From positions 1,721,102-1,785,101 of the forward strand of contig SMSO01000025.1 in the NCBI GenBank assembly GCA_004764695.1: a stretch of 64,000 nucleotides of DNA, given 5' to 3'. The translations under genes were made by a program, and so were the position numbers. The stretch is from Schizochytrium sp. TIO01 (taxonomy: Eukaryota > Sar > Bigyra > Thraustochytrida > Thraustochytriidae). The stretch's first letter is position 1, and every line of letters begins with the position of its first letter. Below, one piece after another: positions 22,176 to 33,612 of this stretch. Under the pieces are notes generated by a model. That model was given only the letters and a program-made list of their open reading frames with translations, searched no databases and had not been told where the DNA came from.

Positions 22176-24263
22176 ATGAGCGGCTTCGTGGTGGAGGATG
22201 CACAGCGGCGGCTTGTGGCGCTGCAGACTCTATGCCAGCAAAATGACGCTGCAGCGCGAGCACTAGCAGCTTTAGTGGCTCGGCAAGGGTCTGCGGACCT
22301 TGGCCGTGACGCGAAAAAGCTCGGCGGAGCGGCGGAGCAGTTGGAGCAGCAGGCAAGACGCTGCGAGGATATGGTTGCCAAGCTTCAGGCCGAAGACGTC
22401 GCCTTCCTTGCAGCAGTCAAGGAGGGCGCAGCTGCTACCGGAGCTCAGTCGTTCAAGGCAAAGAAGCTACGGAGTGACTACGACCGCAGACTCAAGGTTG
22501 GCGAGTGTGTGCGAGGTGCGGAGCAGATTATCAAGCGGGCTAGACTTGTGATTGCGGAGCTCAGGAAACAGCAGAGATCCGCAGAAGAAGCAGAATTGGC
22601 TGCCAAAAAGGCTCGCGAAAACTCTACGAAAGCATCCAAAAGTAATCTTGATGCTGGTGGAATTGAAGCTGAAGATGATGGAGAAAAAGCGCGCGCAAGG
22701 AGACGACTGGAGGCCAGAAGGATGCAGCAAATGCTAGATGAAGAGCAGCAGACTCAGGTCCTAGAACACAAAATGATGCAACAGCAATCGTATGCGCTGA
22801 GAGAATATAATGAACAGGCATCGACGCAGAGTGAACAAACTGCATTGAGGGAGGTTGCTAGGAGTGCACGCATGGTTGAAGAAATGGCTACGGAAGTTGG
22901 ATCGTTACTTGAGGTGCAGACAGATGACGTCAACCGCCTCGAGGCCAATACGGATGACTCGGTTGCTCGCACCATGGAGGGCGTGCACGAGCTTAGCCGC
23001 GCACGAAAGAAGCAAGCAAGCACAGGAACAATCAAAGCAACGTTTGGCACTGCCACAGTTGGCACGCTTGTAGGTATTGTCGGCGGACCTGTTGGCATGG
23101 TTATTGGTGCTGCAGCAGGTGGTGTGGTTGGTATGGTTGCTGGAAAAGGTGTAGCCGCCGTGAAAAGGCGTTCTATCAATGCAGAGACAAGGCGCATTAA
23201 GGCCTTGCTCTCGGCGCGGAAACAACGCACCGGAGAGTTTACTCTTCAAGTATATGCTTATGAAGTTCAACAATGGTCCTACATGCTGCGCAAGTGGGTG
23301 CAGAGTGAGCGGGTTTGGGCAGATGAATTTGGCGAACCTATTCGCGGTGCTCATCCTGAAAAAGAAACAAGTGCTGCGGAAGCTCGTCTGCAGCTCTTAG
23401 CAGAAGCTCGATCTGATAGCAATAACCTCACCCCTGAGGAGGAGGCAGAAATTGAAGCTGTTCATGAACGTGAGCTTGAGTATGATGTGTCCTGGCACTG
23501 GGCATCCTCCAAATGGGATGTTGTCATGGATAGGCCCAACACAGATCTTGGCGGATGGGATTTTGCGTCCAGAATGACATCGGACACATGGTATGCAGAA
23601 GCTAAACGAAGTTGTGTAGTTCGCCGGCGACTTTGGGTGCGCTATCTTACAGGAAAGCCTGGAACATCGCCTGCCCACCGTGAAGCAGCTGAGAAGCTTT
23701 TGCGTGCTCGACAGCTTCAGGAATCTATGGATGGCAATGCTGCTTTCACAGATTCAGACCGGGAAACACAGAATCTATGGAATGGGATTTATCGGAACTC
23801 TGTAACTACCAATACACTATTGAATGAGTCTTTAAATCGCGCAACCGAGCAAGGAGAGCAGATTAGTCGTGCGGAAAGAAATGCTGCTATTGTTGGCGAT
23901 GCAGCCACTTTTACGGATCGGATCAATCGGGCGTCACGGCTTTCTGGTGCGATGCGCAATTTTGTTACATGGCAGCGTGGTGAGCTGCAGCATGTTGATG
24001 CAGCAACACGTGAGGAGATGCTACGACGTGAGCGTGCTATGCAAAAGGCGGAGGCTCGGGCAGCACAGCAACGTGCTGCTGCGAGTGCAAACCCTATTAA
24101 TCTAGAAGACGAGGCGGCATCCAACTTTAGTGAGAACTTGTACATTGCCGAACGGATGTCGTCTGAGCTTGATGCGCAAAATAAGCAACTCGATCGTACT
24201 GTTAACGCTATTGAACGTGGCAACGCATCGGTGCTGAAAATCACACGCAAGCTCAAATCTTAA
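22176..24263 (+). CDS. Single-chain protein with Qa-, Qb- and Qc-like SNARE motifs and a dysferlin domain
   Basis: 695 residues. The N-terminal helical part (about 1-135) resembles a syntaxin regulatory bundle, then a charged coiled coil follows. A Qa-type SNARE motif covers about 219-280 (LLEVQTDDVNRLEAN, zero-layer Gln 248). It is followed by a Gly-rich hydrophobic stretch (288-328, VGTLVGIVGGPVGMVIGAAA), probably a membrane hairpin or glycine zipper. Next is a dysferlin/peroxin domain in two parts: about 355-390 (WVQSERVWADEFGEP) and 440-491 (WHWASSKWDVV, then GGWDFA and VVRRRLWVRYL). A Qb-like motif at about 541-597 (NRATEQGEQISRAE, Gln 559) and a Qc-like motif at about 646-695 (AERMSSELDAQNKQLDR, Gln 668) match the two halves of SNAP-25. 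The chain could thus supply three Q-helices of a fusion bundle, needing only an R-SNARE. Dysferlin domains occur in ferlins, Pex30-type peroxins and TECPR1. Assignment of motifs is by eye. Confidence 0.85.
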   Translation: MSGFVVEDAQRRLVALQTLCQQNDAAARALAALVARQGSADLGRDAKKLGGAAEQLEQQARRCEDMVAKLQAEDVAFLAAVKEGAAATGAQSFKAKKLRSDYDRRLKVGECVRGAEQIIKRARLVIAELRKQQRSAEEAELAAKKARENSTKASKSNLDAGGIEAEDDGEKARARRRLEARRMQQMLDEEQQTQVLEHKMMQQQSYALREYNEQASTQSEQTALREVARSARMVEEMATEVGSLLEVQTDDVNRLEANTDDSVARTMEGVHELSRARKKQASTGTIKATFGTATVGTLVGIVGGPVGMVIGAAAGGVVGMVAGKGVAAVKRRSINAETRRIKALLSARKQRTGEFTLQVYAYEVQQWSYMLRKWVQSERVWADEFGEPIRGAHPEKETSAAEARLQLLAEARSDSNNLTPEEEAEIEAVHERELEYDVSWHWASSKWDVVMDRPNTDLGGWDFASRMTSDTWYAEAKRSCVVRRRLWVRYLTGKPGTSPAHREAAEKLLRARQLQESMDGNAAFTDSDRETQNLWNGIYRNSVTTNTLLNESLNRATEQGEQISRAERNAAIVGDAATFTDRINRASRLSGAMRNFVTWQRGELQHVDAATREEMLRRERAMQKAEARAAQQRAAASANPINLEDEAASNFSENLYIAERMSSELDAQNKQLDRTVNAIERGNASVLKITRKLKS

Positions 24264-24821
24264 TTTTTGTTTTAATTTAGTGGAAAATCAAATTTATATA
24301 TTTGACAACCAATCCGTGTAGAGCAATTTTCTTTAATTCATGTTGCGAATTCTGTATGCCATTCAAGGCAAATTATTGCAAGATGCAATAAGCACCTAGC
24401 TTCCTCTAATACTGTAAGACCTCTGTATTATCAAAAACCCAAATTCATAGGCTTATTTTATGAGTATTGGATGTAACACCTCTCATGGTTAAACTCTGTT
24501 GAGCAGTTCGATGTAATGATGGGGGACCTTTTTATTGGTACCTGAGTAAAAATATCTTTATGGGAGATTTTGCAAATAGGATCGATTCATCATTTTGTTT
24601 CATATAAGATGACAGGACAACACATGTAAACATAAAAATGTTTGAAAGGAAGAGCATCTAAGTTCTTCCACTTGGATGCTTGGTGTTATTTGATTAGTAA
24701 TTCACAAATATACATGTACGAATTCGCAGTTAATAATGATGTGGCCAATAAACGTGAAGCTTACAATACAAACACGCATACCTACTAAAGCAATTTCCAA
24801 TTTCAAGATATAAAAATTAAT
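24264..24821. other. Intergenic, convergent gene ends
   Basis: AT-rich spacer between the 3' ends of the SNARE-like gene and the MOCS1A gene; no frame of interest. Confidence 0.6.
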
Positions 24822-26041
24822 CTAGCCACCGATTTTGACCATAGGTCTGTTTACACCTTTAGCAATACTCTCTGGACTATCATGTCCACCAAGCTTAGCA
24901 TGCTTACGACCGAGTACAGCCTCAATTGTTTCAACAAGATCTTCTTGGCCTGCGCCGCTCCGTAATTTATCGCGCAGAGACACTTCATCAGTACCAAACA
25001 AGCATGCTTTCATTGAACCATCTGCAGTAAGACGGAGGCGGTTGCAGGTCCCGCAAAATTGATCGGTCATTGAGGAAATAAATCCAACGCGTCCAACAAA
25101 ACCTGGAACCTGCCACGTTTTGGACACAGTGTTGGCACCATCATGGACCCGCGTGCGTGTGAATTCAGGCCAGCGCTCACGAATCATGTCTACCATCTCG
25201 TAATAGGGAAGAATCGCCTTAGATTTCCACTTATTTTGATCGAAGGGCATAAACTCAATAAACCGAACTTCGAGGTCCAAGTCTCGGGTAAACTCAACAA
25301 AATCCAAAAGTTCATCGTCGTTAACACCTCGTTTCATGACGCAGTTTACCTTAACGCGCTCAAGCCCTGGCAATTCAGTGGCGCGCTTAATACTCGCAAG
25401 AACCTGTTCGAAACCTCGACGTCGCGTAATGAGTTCAAATTTTGCCGGGACAAAGGTATCTAGGCTTACGTTGAGGAGATTTACTCCACTTTCTACAAGA
25501 GGTTCCATCTTACGCTTCAATAGAATTCCATTTGTTGTGATAGCGAGGTCACGAATGCCAAGTTTCGAAGTTTCCCACATAATTCGATGATGCTGGGACG
25601 GAGGAGAGGCTCTCCTCCAGTGAGCCGAATCTTGTCAACTCCTCTTTCGACGAAGACAGACGCAATGCGCACGATCTCATCATCTGTCAGAAGGTCACTG
25701 TTTGGTGTAAGATCAACACCTTTCTCTGGCATACAATAGGTGCACCTCAAGTTGCAGCGTTCAGTGAGGGAGATGCGCAAATAGTTATGAATACGGCCAT
25801 GTGAGTCCACGAGTGGCACTTTGTCCTCACTTTCGCTTATTGCAGTAGCACTACGCGCCAAGCTGTGCGCCGCTGCACTTGCCGCACCAGGAACTTGCGC
25901 ATGACGAAGTTGGCTTTGTTCGTGGCGAGTATGACTTTCCAAGCGAAGTTCTGACCTTCCCCCGTAGTGCCGCGTCTGACTCGGCAGAAACTTAATACGG
26001 CCCGTCTTAGCAATTCCTCGCGTAGTTCTCCACATCATCAT
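24822..26041 (-). CDS. MOCS1A: GTP 3',8-cyclase, molybdenum cofactor step 1 (MoaA/MOCS1A), with one frameshift
   Basis: Radical SAM enzyme that turns GTP into the precursor of cyclic pyranopterin, the first step of molybdenum cofactor synthesis. The ATG at 26041 gives an Arg-rich presequence ([15 protein letters not shown]) fitting mitochondrial import. The radical SAM cluster motif CNLRCTYC and the GGEP motif lie in the first frame (26041 to about 25563). The second frame (about 25570 to 24822) holds the TTNG motif, the second cluster motif ([18 protein letters not shown]) and the essential C-terminal Gly-Gly. The frames meet inside a conserved stretch at TTT 25563-25565 (AAA on the coding strand): one extra A would restore the expected reading. 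Counting that base, the protein has about 406 residues, full length for the family. No GT-AG intron explains the shift. It is probably a sequence error; a true defect is possible. No MoaC partner is seen nearby. Confidence 0.9.
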
Positions 26042-27090
26042 GCTCTCGGCGAATAAGACGCCCCTCACCACAAGCTGTCGGTGTTGCGGTTCTACTGCGA
26101 GCCCTGATAATTATCTTGACAGAACTTATTTCGGCTCAGCGACGTCCTGGCGAGTCGCTTCGGGAGCAAAAGCCGTCGCTTCTAAGCTCCGAGCCTCAAC
26201 AGAACTTTGCAGATTTATGTTTAACAGAGCAAGACAATAGTTATTTGCCAAGGCACGCAGTAGTCCTCCCCGTCCAGACCACTGGCGGTCGTCCCAATCG
26301 CACCTTGAACTGTAGCCGCTTCGATTCTCCTGCTTTAGCCTGTTTTGCTTTGCTTTGCTTTGATCTGCTTTTCCTTCATTTGCTTAGCTTTGCTGTGCTG
26401 TTTCTGATTTCCTTTTCTTCTACCAAACTACTAACTCAAGGTACATACATACATACATACATAGTTTCTTCTTCTTTTATCCCCTCAGTTGATTATTATA
26501 TATACACTATACAGCCTCAAGAGTATATTCATTTATTTTCATTTATTTTTAATTGAAAATTACCATAAAACAAGCTTCGGCAAATTGGCACTGCTAGGGC
26601 CCAGCCACCCTAAAGTCTAGCACTCGCCCCTGTACAGCAAGCAAGCACTGTTCGTGAAATGTACCACAGGCGCCATCGCTACGATCGTCATCTCTCCCGA
26701 AGACATCGCCGACGCGGCGAATGGAAAATTAGCTGGTGACCTCGGGAGGGGGGCTCGTCTACTGCACGAAGGCAATCTTCTGAGCTCCGCTTGGCGCCCA
26801 GCTTGGCACAAACTCGCCTCGTTTTTGGTTGTTTTGCTATGTGTGACGTGACGATCAGTGGGCAGTGTCTTTGCAGCAGGCCACGCGCAAGAATAATCAA
26901 TCGTCAACAGTTATCATCGTTCGCAGCGATGCTCTGCATTGAACGCGACCTAAGAAGCAGCGAACTGATGAGGGCTCGAGAGCGAACTTACACAGGTGCT
27001 CAGATTTTGAGATCGAGCGTGCGTTTGGCCACAGGGTCCTGCTGGCCGGCAGAGACGGCTCTAGACACGTGGACTTGAAAGGCCGGTACT

Positions 27091-27131
27091 TTGCATTGCA
27101 TTGCATTGCAGTGCATTGCAGTGCAGTGCAC
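27091..27131. repeat. (CATTG)n / (CAGTG)n pentamer repeat
   Basis: About eight pentamers alternating GCATT and GCAGT. A similar ATGCA-rich pentamer run occurs at about 59394-59440. Confidence 0.85.
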
Positions 27132-29254
27132 TGTAGTGGTAGGCTACAGTCGCAAAGTTCTGTGTGAATTGTCAAGAGCGCGATGATCACGAGTGGGAAC
27201 TTGCAGCACGCACATCAATTCCATGCTCCTCTTCGTTTTCACCTGACCCCAAAGTCTGTCTGTCTGCATGACCCGACAGTAGACTTCGCGATAGCCCTGG
27301 CAGAGAGATGCGCGGAATTGCTTGTAGATCGAAGCTCATCTTCCATGGCGCCCTTCGAGCTACGCGTCGCGTCTGTCTTGACTCGCTGATTCAGAGCCCC
27401 GAGCCGTGCGATTGCACGCCTTTCGAGGTGCTGGTGGCCAAAGCACTCATCGCTGTGCCAACCTGGGCAGTAGCAGTTAGTTATCTGGCATTAGCTATAC
27501 TCATGATGGATGCGAAGGGGCGAATGTGACTTTCATTTCACTTATCCCCGCATATACTTTGCAGTACGCACCTGCTCCGGCAGCTCGCACGCCAAGGAGC
27601 TCGCCTCGTGTTCATTGAAGCAGCGTCTCGACGCTCTGGTGGGGATAACCCTCGAATCAGAGACTCGTGCAAGCAGTTTCTGCTTCTCGTACACCTATGC
27701 TCGCCTGCTATGGCAGGCTTGGGCCAGTTCAGATGTGAAGCAGCCAAGGCCAAATGGGACCCAAAGTCCTTTCTCGCTCGCAATTGCAGGTACAAAAGCT
27801 TCTTCGAGTCGCTGATGCCTACCTGGGTAGGTACCGGTGCCGATGTTACTCTGATCATGACCGTGCGCTGTCTTTCGTGAGGGAGGTCCTTGCAATGAGG
27901 CGCTTGTTTATCTGCTTCCGAACCTCGCAGAAGGTGTTGTTCATCTACTTCCGAACCCCTCTAGGTAGGCGAGCACCCAAGAACCCGACCAAGAGCCGGC
28001 CAACGCTGACCACAAAAGCTAGAAAGTCACAACTCCGCGCTGCTTGTGCGGCATAGCTCATGGAAGCGCCAGCGGCGACAACAACGCGATGAACGCGCTT
28101 CGACGTCAAGTCGAGGTCGAGCATTGCATGAAATAAAATGATGTAGTAATAGGCTCATTCGAAAGCCCAGAGCTAACTTCTTGATTCGTAGCGGAACAAA
28201 CCTGATCGCCGCCCACGCAGCAGCACACAGCACAAGCTCATCTGCGCTGGGTTCTAACACACGCTTATAACTCAACGTGAGCTGCCTGAGCTTGATTAAC
28301 GCAGAAGCTCGCTCTATTTTTGCTCAGCTGGCGATGAGCTCGTCAACTGGAAAACAACATCCCATCCAGCTGCTCTACACGCAAAACACACAGACGAGGG
28401 CGACGAGGGGTGCCTATCGTCGTAGTCGGAGGAGCGAGGGCGGATACTCTCAAAGCTCGCGCTCAGACAGCTAAGCCTGGTGGTGCCACGGGCTAACTAG
28501 CCGAGGAGTGTCTGTCTGGAAGGAGCCACATCCAAGAATTTGTCCATTTCTCTTCCCTCGCGCAGAACTGAGCAGACTCCTCGACTCCGGCCCGCGCACG
28601 CTGTAGCTCCGTGCCAGCGCCACGCACGACCCTGGGCCATGCTCCCCATGCGTCTGTGCACTGCGAAAAGAGAGCTCGCTCGACGGCAACGGGATTCTGC
28701 ATGACTTTTGTTCACCGCGGTTATCGTGGAACTGCACAAATTAATGAATTAATAGTAAGATCGCTTTGTTTGGGTTCTCAATTCTTGGATACTGCCGCCA
28801 GTGGAGCTGGGGAACTTCAATATATGGGGGACCAGAAGGTCGCCCCAAGAACCACGAACTACGAGAATGGCGGCGGGATTCTCGTTGTCAACGACTATCT
28901 ACACCTAGGTACCTCTAGTAGAGAGTGGTTAAGTTGCCTCCTTGCAAGCTGTGGTGGTGGTGCTGGGCTTGCCGTGAATAATTGTCTCTGCAAACCCTCT
29001 CAATTGCTCAAACGCTACATCTGCATGTTTGTCCACAAACATGCGCTCCTTGTCCAGACAGGAAGAGCTCTAGATGTAGATGCTGCCGATGAAACTTCGG
29101 TCATCGCTGAATAATACTGCTTACCTAAGGGGACTGACTGACTGACTGATTATTTGTGGAGCAGAAGCGCTTTGGTACACGCCATCGCCCTCAAATCATA
29201 TCGCATATCGGTGGTTTGGCCTGCACCTGTTATTGCGTTATTCTACTTTCCAGG

Positions 29255-29297
29255 TATACATACATACATACATACATACATACATACATACATACAT
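29255..29297. repeat. (TACA)n microsatellite
   Basis: About ten near-perfect TACA units. Confidence 0.95.
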
Positions 29298-29536
29298 GCC
29301 CGATGTGCTTGCAAACTCAAGGGAGGACAGCGAAGACACAGGCAGTACCACCAACACAAATGAACATAACAATGAAGGCCACCGTCGTCACCAAGGCCAT
29401 CCATCACATTTCGCAAGTTCTCTTTGCAATAACCACCTATGGAAACCTTGCCAACTTGCGCCCCAACGCCAAGCAAGGTACAGCAGCTACTTCTCCCACC
29501 TCTACAAGCCGAAGATCAACCTCTGACAACCCCAAA

Positions 29537-29609
29537 TGTATGTGTATTTATTTATTCATTCATTCATTTATTCATTTGTTTGTTTGTTTGTTTGTTTGTT
29601 TGTTTATTT
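29537..29609. repeat. TTTA/TTCA/TTTG compound microsatellite
   Basis: Successive blocks of TATT, ATTC and GTTT tetramers in one uninterrupted array. Confidence 0.9.
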
Positions 29610-30118
29610 CATCTGCCTCCGCAAACCGTTCACATGCTTCCTAGTCAGATTTGCGCGCCCATGCGGAGAACGAGCCGCAGCTCAGACTCGCGAGGGCATT
29701 ATTTAGCTGTCTTCTTCTTCTTCTTCTTCGACAGAAGTTCTTCTTCAACAGAACGAACAAATAATCATCAAATGAAGGTACCAAATCAAGGCCCTCGAGA
29801 TTAGGCTCCTGAGTGAGGTTCGCCAAATCAAATTGGCTTCGTGGCTGTTCGCTGTGCAGTTCGTTCTATCGCCTGCACCACCTCCTTTCGTGTCCTCTGA
29901 CGTTGCTGCGAGAAGGCAAAGAAAGTCCTTCTTCAAGCTGCCTTTAGGTTTGCTCTGATCCACTGATGATGGCGGAAACTCCTCACTCAGGCAGTGTTCT
30001 CTACTTCTTCTTCTTCTTACTATTGTTATTATTGTTATTATTATTTTTTATTATTATTCTCTGCGTTGAATCGATGACCGAGAGTCAGCGATAGGTCGAT
30101 CTTCAGAGGTGAACGGTG

Positions 30119-30192
30119 AACGAATGAATGAATGAGTGAGTGAGTGAATGGATGAATGAATGAATGAATGAATGAATGAATGAATGAATGAA
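30119..30192. repeat. (GAAT)n microsatellite
   Basis: About eighteen tetramers, GAAT with some GAGT and GGAT variants at the left. Confidence 0.95.
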
Positions 30193-30310
30193 TTGTCAGC
30201 GATGATCGTGGTTGATTGATTGGGTTTGCTGGTTTCTTTATACCTTATTTTTGCAAATTGAAAACTAACTTCTTTTTAGAAGTAGTACTCTTTTCTCTAA
30301 TCAAACTTAA

Positions 30311-30312
30311 CT

Positions 30313-30360
<48 letters not shown>

Positions 30361-30362
30361 TT
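30311..30362. repeat. (CTTT)n microsatellite
   Basis: About thirteen perfect CTTT units; a second CTTT run follows at 30582-30616 after ATCT units. Confidence 0.95.
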
Positions 30363-30579
30363 TAATTAAAAAAGAAAAATAAGTAAAAACAAACTGATTT
30401 TAACAAATGTTGTTCTTTTTATTCCACGAAAGGGTATCGCCTTGCTACTGTATCGACTATCTGCCTCACTAGCAGTGCCACCAGGGGTAGTCAGATTCAG
30501 TTTTTTGAGCCTCCTGGTTACGTAATGAATGGCTTCTTCCACCTCTTTCAAGTTACTGACTTCGAGCACTTATTGATGG

Positions 30580-30615
<36 letters not shown>

Positions 30616-32288
30616 CTTCTACAGCCTTCCTTCACCCTTCGTCGTCTTGAACTTGCAGGAAAAGTAAAGGTCAATCAATCAACCAATCATCACCGATCGA
30701 CAATCGTTTGCCAGCCTTGACAAATCGTAGACCATGGGAGTCTGAGTCCTGATTGATTTATTGATTGATTTATTGAAGGACTACGTACGTTCGCGCCAAG
30801 GAGGGTAAGTACATGATGTATTCTTTCATTCATACATGCGTTTTTATCCGCATGGATTTATGGAGCACATTTCAATAAAACTTTCCATATTCACTTCCTC
30901 GCGTGGCCAACGGAAGATGGCAGGCACCTGCTCGTCTACACAAGCATGTGTCGATGTAGTTTCATTCTCCGCCTTCGGCAGCTTAAGCTTCTTCAAGTTC
31001 AACCCCGCGAGTTCTGCTTCGGAGTTCTTGGCGCTTTCGTTTGGACAATTGTGGCCACATGATCAAAAATGCCCAATCTCACAATCCAATCTATAAGCAA
31101 AAGCAAACTTATATCGGCCGATACTGCAATTTTTAATTGCACATCGATCCACAAATCGTGAGGCCCTCAATCCATGCATGCAAAATGCACAAACCTTTCC
31201 GAGAGTGCAATGAGTGATAGATATGACACGCATCGATCGATTAATTCACGCATTGACTCACTCACGGACCATTACATTACACTGCTATTAAGGTAAGGGC
31301 AAAGTCAGACTGCCAGCCTGACTTTATCTATCGATTGATGCCTAGCTGTCTACAATCGCCTTCGCTTTCCGGGTGGCCTCTACAGGGCCGCCGCTCCAGC
31401 CTCGAACTCGAGAACCCTTTGGACACGGGGATGCTCGGGTTGGTTACCCAGAAGTACGCAGGTAGGTCCTGAGGAGGAGGAGGAGGAGCATGAGGAGGAG
31501 AAGCCATTACATCTCAGATTTCATTTCGTTCGTGCATTACATTCCTCACCCTACAGCACCCTCCTAGGCTAAACCATAAGAGGACGCCTGGCGCTGCCTT
31601 TTTCTTGCTGTCCCGCTTTCTTGAGGTCTGAACAGGAATCAGAGCTAATCGCTTCTCTCCTGGACGTGTAGAGGTGCACTCATTGACCGTTGAGTTGAAG
31701 TCGGGCGCCGCGTTTGCCTGTGGACATAGGCAGCGCCGATGACCGAATGCAGGTTCACGATAGAACTTATAGGTTCTGCTTGGCTCGCTGCCAAATAGCT
31801 ATCATCATGACATCATGCGCATGATATATGTATGTACTTTTATTTACTTCTTTTTATTTATTAATTTATTTGTTTATTTATGTTTATTTAGTTAACAAAT
31901 AAAAACTTAAAGATCTGTTTAAGTTAAAATATACTCTTCTGGTTTCATGAGAGAGCCTAAAGAGCTTCTCTAAAAAGTACCTAAGTGCCTACTAATACTA
32001 CTCGCGCTCGCGGGTGGCAGTACCTTGAAGAGTAGATTACAGTACCGGCTATCCTCTAGCTCCAGGGAGGCTGCAGAAGCTGCGTGTGAGGCCTAATAAA
32101 CGGGAGGGAGGACCCTGCTTCCACGCCCTCTGGCAGCGCATAAACTCGCAATCGTGACAGCGAGACACGGCCTTTCTGAGGTAGCCAAGAGCAATTGAGG
32201 CCAAGAACAGCTTTTTAGATTTGGGGCAGTGCTAGCATGTATTTTAACCGTAACAGTAGCAGTGCTGGCGATGTTCATTCGCAGTAAA

Positions 32289-32289
32289 A

Positions 32290-32336
<47 letters not shown>

Positions 32337-32339
32337 TCG
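32289..32339. repeat. (CTTT)n microsatellite
   Basis: About twelve and a half perfect CTTT units, in the region upstream of the phosphoglycerate mutase gene. Confidence 0.95.
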
Positions 32340-32643
32340 CTGTTGTTTCTTTGGGTTAGTTAGATGGTTAGTTAGTTGTAAGATTGCTTATTGTTGTTGG
32401 TTATGTTAATCATTACGATTGATGAGATGAAAGATTTTTTAAGTTAAAAAATGTTCTGTTTGTTTTGATTCATCACTTTCATGGCGAAAGAAACTCCATG
32501 AGTCGAACAAGACGAAATGCAATACTGGAATTAGCATCGCTGCAGAGCTCGAGACCGCGATTTGCGTTTCGAAGCCACGAAGACGAGGCTGGGTTGAAGC
32601 AGAAGGAGAACCTGTCGTATATTTCAGGTCAATAAAAGGAATC

Positions 32644-33612
32644 ATGGTGGACGGAAGCACGCACGTTGGCAACGGCGTCCAGGTCGACGCTGATGGGTCA
32701 CCGGATGTGACTCCAGAGCAACATGGTGCCGCACCTCCTCTTGCCTCGGCCATGTCCAACGCAGAATCTGGAGATAGCCACGATGGCGACGAAGATGCTG
32801 TGGAAAAATCCCATGGTCTTCTCATCCTTCTCAGACATGGCGAGTCCATGTGGAATCGCTCATCGGAACACCCGGACAGACTCTGGCGCTATGCAGGGTC
32901 TAACGACGTTGCGCTCTCTGAGCAGGGCATCCACGAGGCCCTTGAAGCCGGAGACCGCCTTGCAAGAATCCCTATCGACATTGTGTTTGCATCTGTGCTC
33001 TCAAGAGCCATCAACACATGCATGATCTCCCTCGCCAAGCACGTTTCCGGCCTTACACCACTTGTGGCCAACCGCACCGGCAGCTACAAGCAAGCCCTCG
33101 AATCCGTGGAGAAGCTCCCACCCAACACCGTGGTCCCCATCGTATGCTCTGAGAAGCTCAACGAGCGCAACTTTGGCGAGCTTCAAGGTATGCCCTCCAC
33201 GGAACACCTCGTGCGCTACAAAAAGGACTACCTCCGCGAAGTTCGCAATAAATTCAACATCCGCTTCCCAGGACCTGAGGGTGAGAGCACCGAAGACGTG
33301 TACAACCGTGTGGTTCCTTACTTTGAGGAGAACATCCTTCCGTTGTTGCGTCAGGGCAAAAACATCTTGCTCTGCAGCCACGGATTTGCCATTCGCGCAC
33401 TTATCAAGTACCTGGATGGTATGTCCGACGAGGAGTTTAACAGCGAGATGCGCAAGGAAAAGGCAGATCCTGAGAACTGCAAACTTCTTGCAGCAACTGG
33501 AGTTCCACTGCTGTACAGGTTTGATAGGTTTGCAGAGGACGGTGTGCGACCCAAGAAGATTGGTGCCATCGACCGTGCTTATGAGCTTGCACACACATGC
33601 GCACCGTACTAA
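32644..33612 (+). CDS. Cofactor-dependent phosphoglycerate mutase (histidine phosphatase family)
   Basis: 322 residues. The histidine phosphatase core begins after a 55-residue acidic, low-complexity N-terminal extension. Catalytic features are RHGE (64-67, phospho-accepting His 65), Arg 121 in SVLSRAINT, Glu 174 in LNERNFGELQG and His 246 in CSHGFAIRALIKYLDGMS. This spacing and the ELQG and ALIKYLDG motifs match 2,3-bisphosphoglycerate-dependent mutases, which interconvert 3- and 2-phosphoglycerate in glycolysis. The enzyme lacks part of the usual loop between the ELQG and PGPEGEST regions, and HGFAIR replaces the usual HGNSLR, so it is a divergent member; a different phosphatase or mutase specificity is possible. 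The N-terminal extension has no clear targeting features; Met 37 is an alternative start that would remove most of it. Confidence 0.88.
   Translation: MVDGSTHVGNGVQVDADGSPDVTPEQHGAAPPLASAMSNAESGDSHDGDEDAVEKSHGLLILLRHGESMWNRSSEHPDRLWRYAGSNDVALSEQGIHEALEAGDRLARIPIDIVFASVLSRAINTCMISLAKHVSGLTPLVANRTGSYKQALESVEKLPPNTVVPIVCSEKLNERNFGELQGMPSTEHLVRYKKDYLREVRNKFNIRFPGPEGESTEDVYNRVVPYFEENILPLLRQGKNILLCSHGFAIRALIKYLDGMSDEEFNSEMRKEKADPENCKLLAATGVPLLYRFDRFAEDGVRPKKIGAIDRAYELAHTCAPY

Larger units (their letters stand above)
26042..32643. other. 6.6-kb simple-repeat-rich region without supported genes
   Basis: From about 26.6 to 28.7 kb the sequence is relatively GC-rich with many short frames and no recognisable motif. 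From 29.1 to 32.4 kb it is dominated by microsatellites (TACA, TTTG, GAAT, CTTT, TTA, TTGA-type runs), several of them perfect over 40-70 bases. The promoter of the MOCS1A gene lies at the left end and that of the phosphoglycerate mutase gene at the right end. Confidence 0.5.

Noticed and set aside
28611-29114. 167-codon plus-strand frame in the repeat-rich region
   Set aside because: No motif, mixed composition, no support from context; expected by chance in a locally GC-rich stretch.
29156-29644. 162-codon frame over the TACA and TTTG arrays
   Set aside because: The residues are repeat-encoded (THTYI and FVCL runs).
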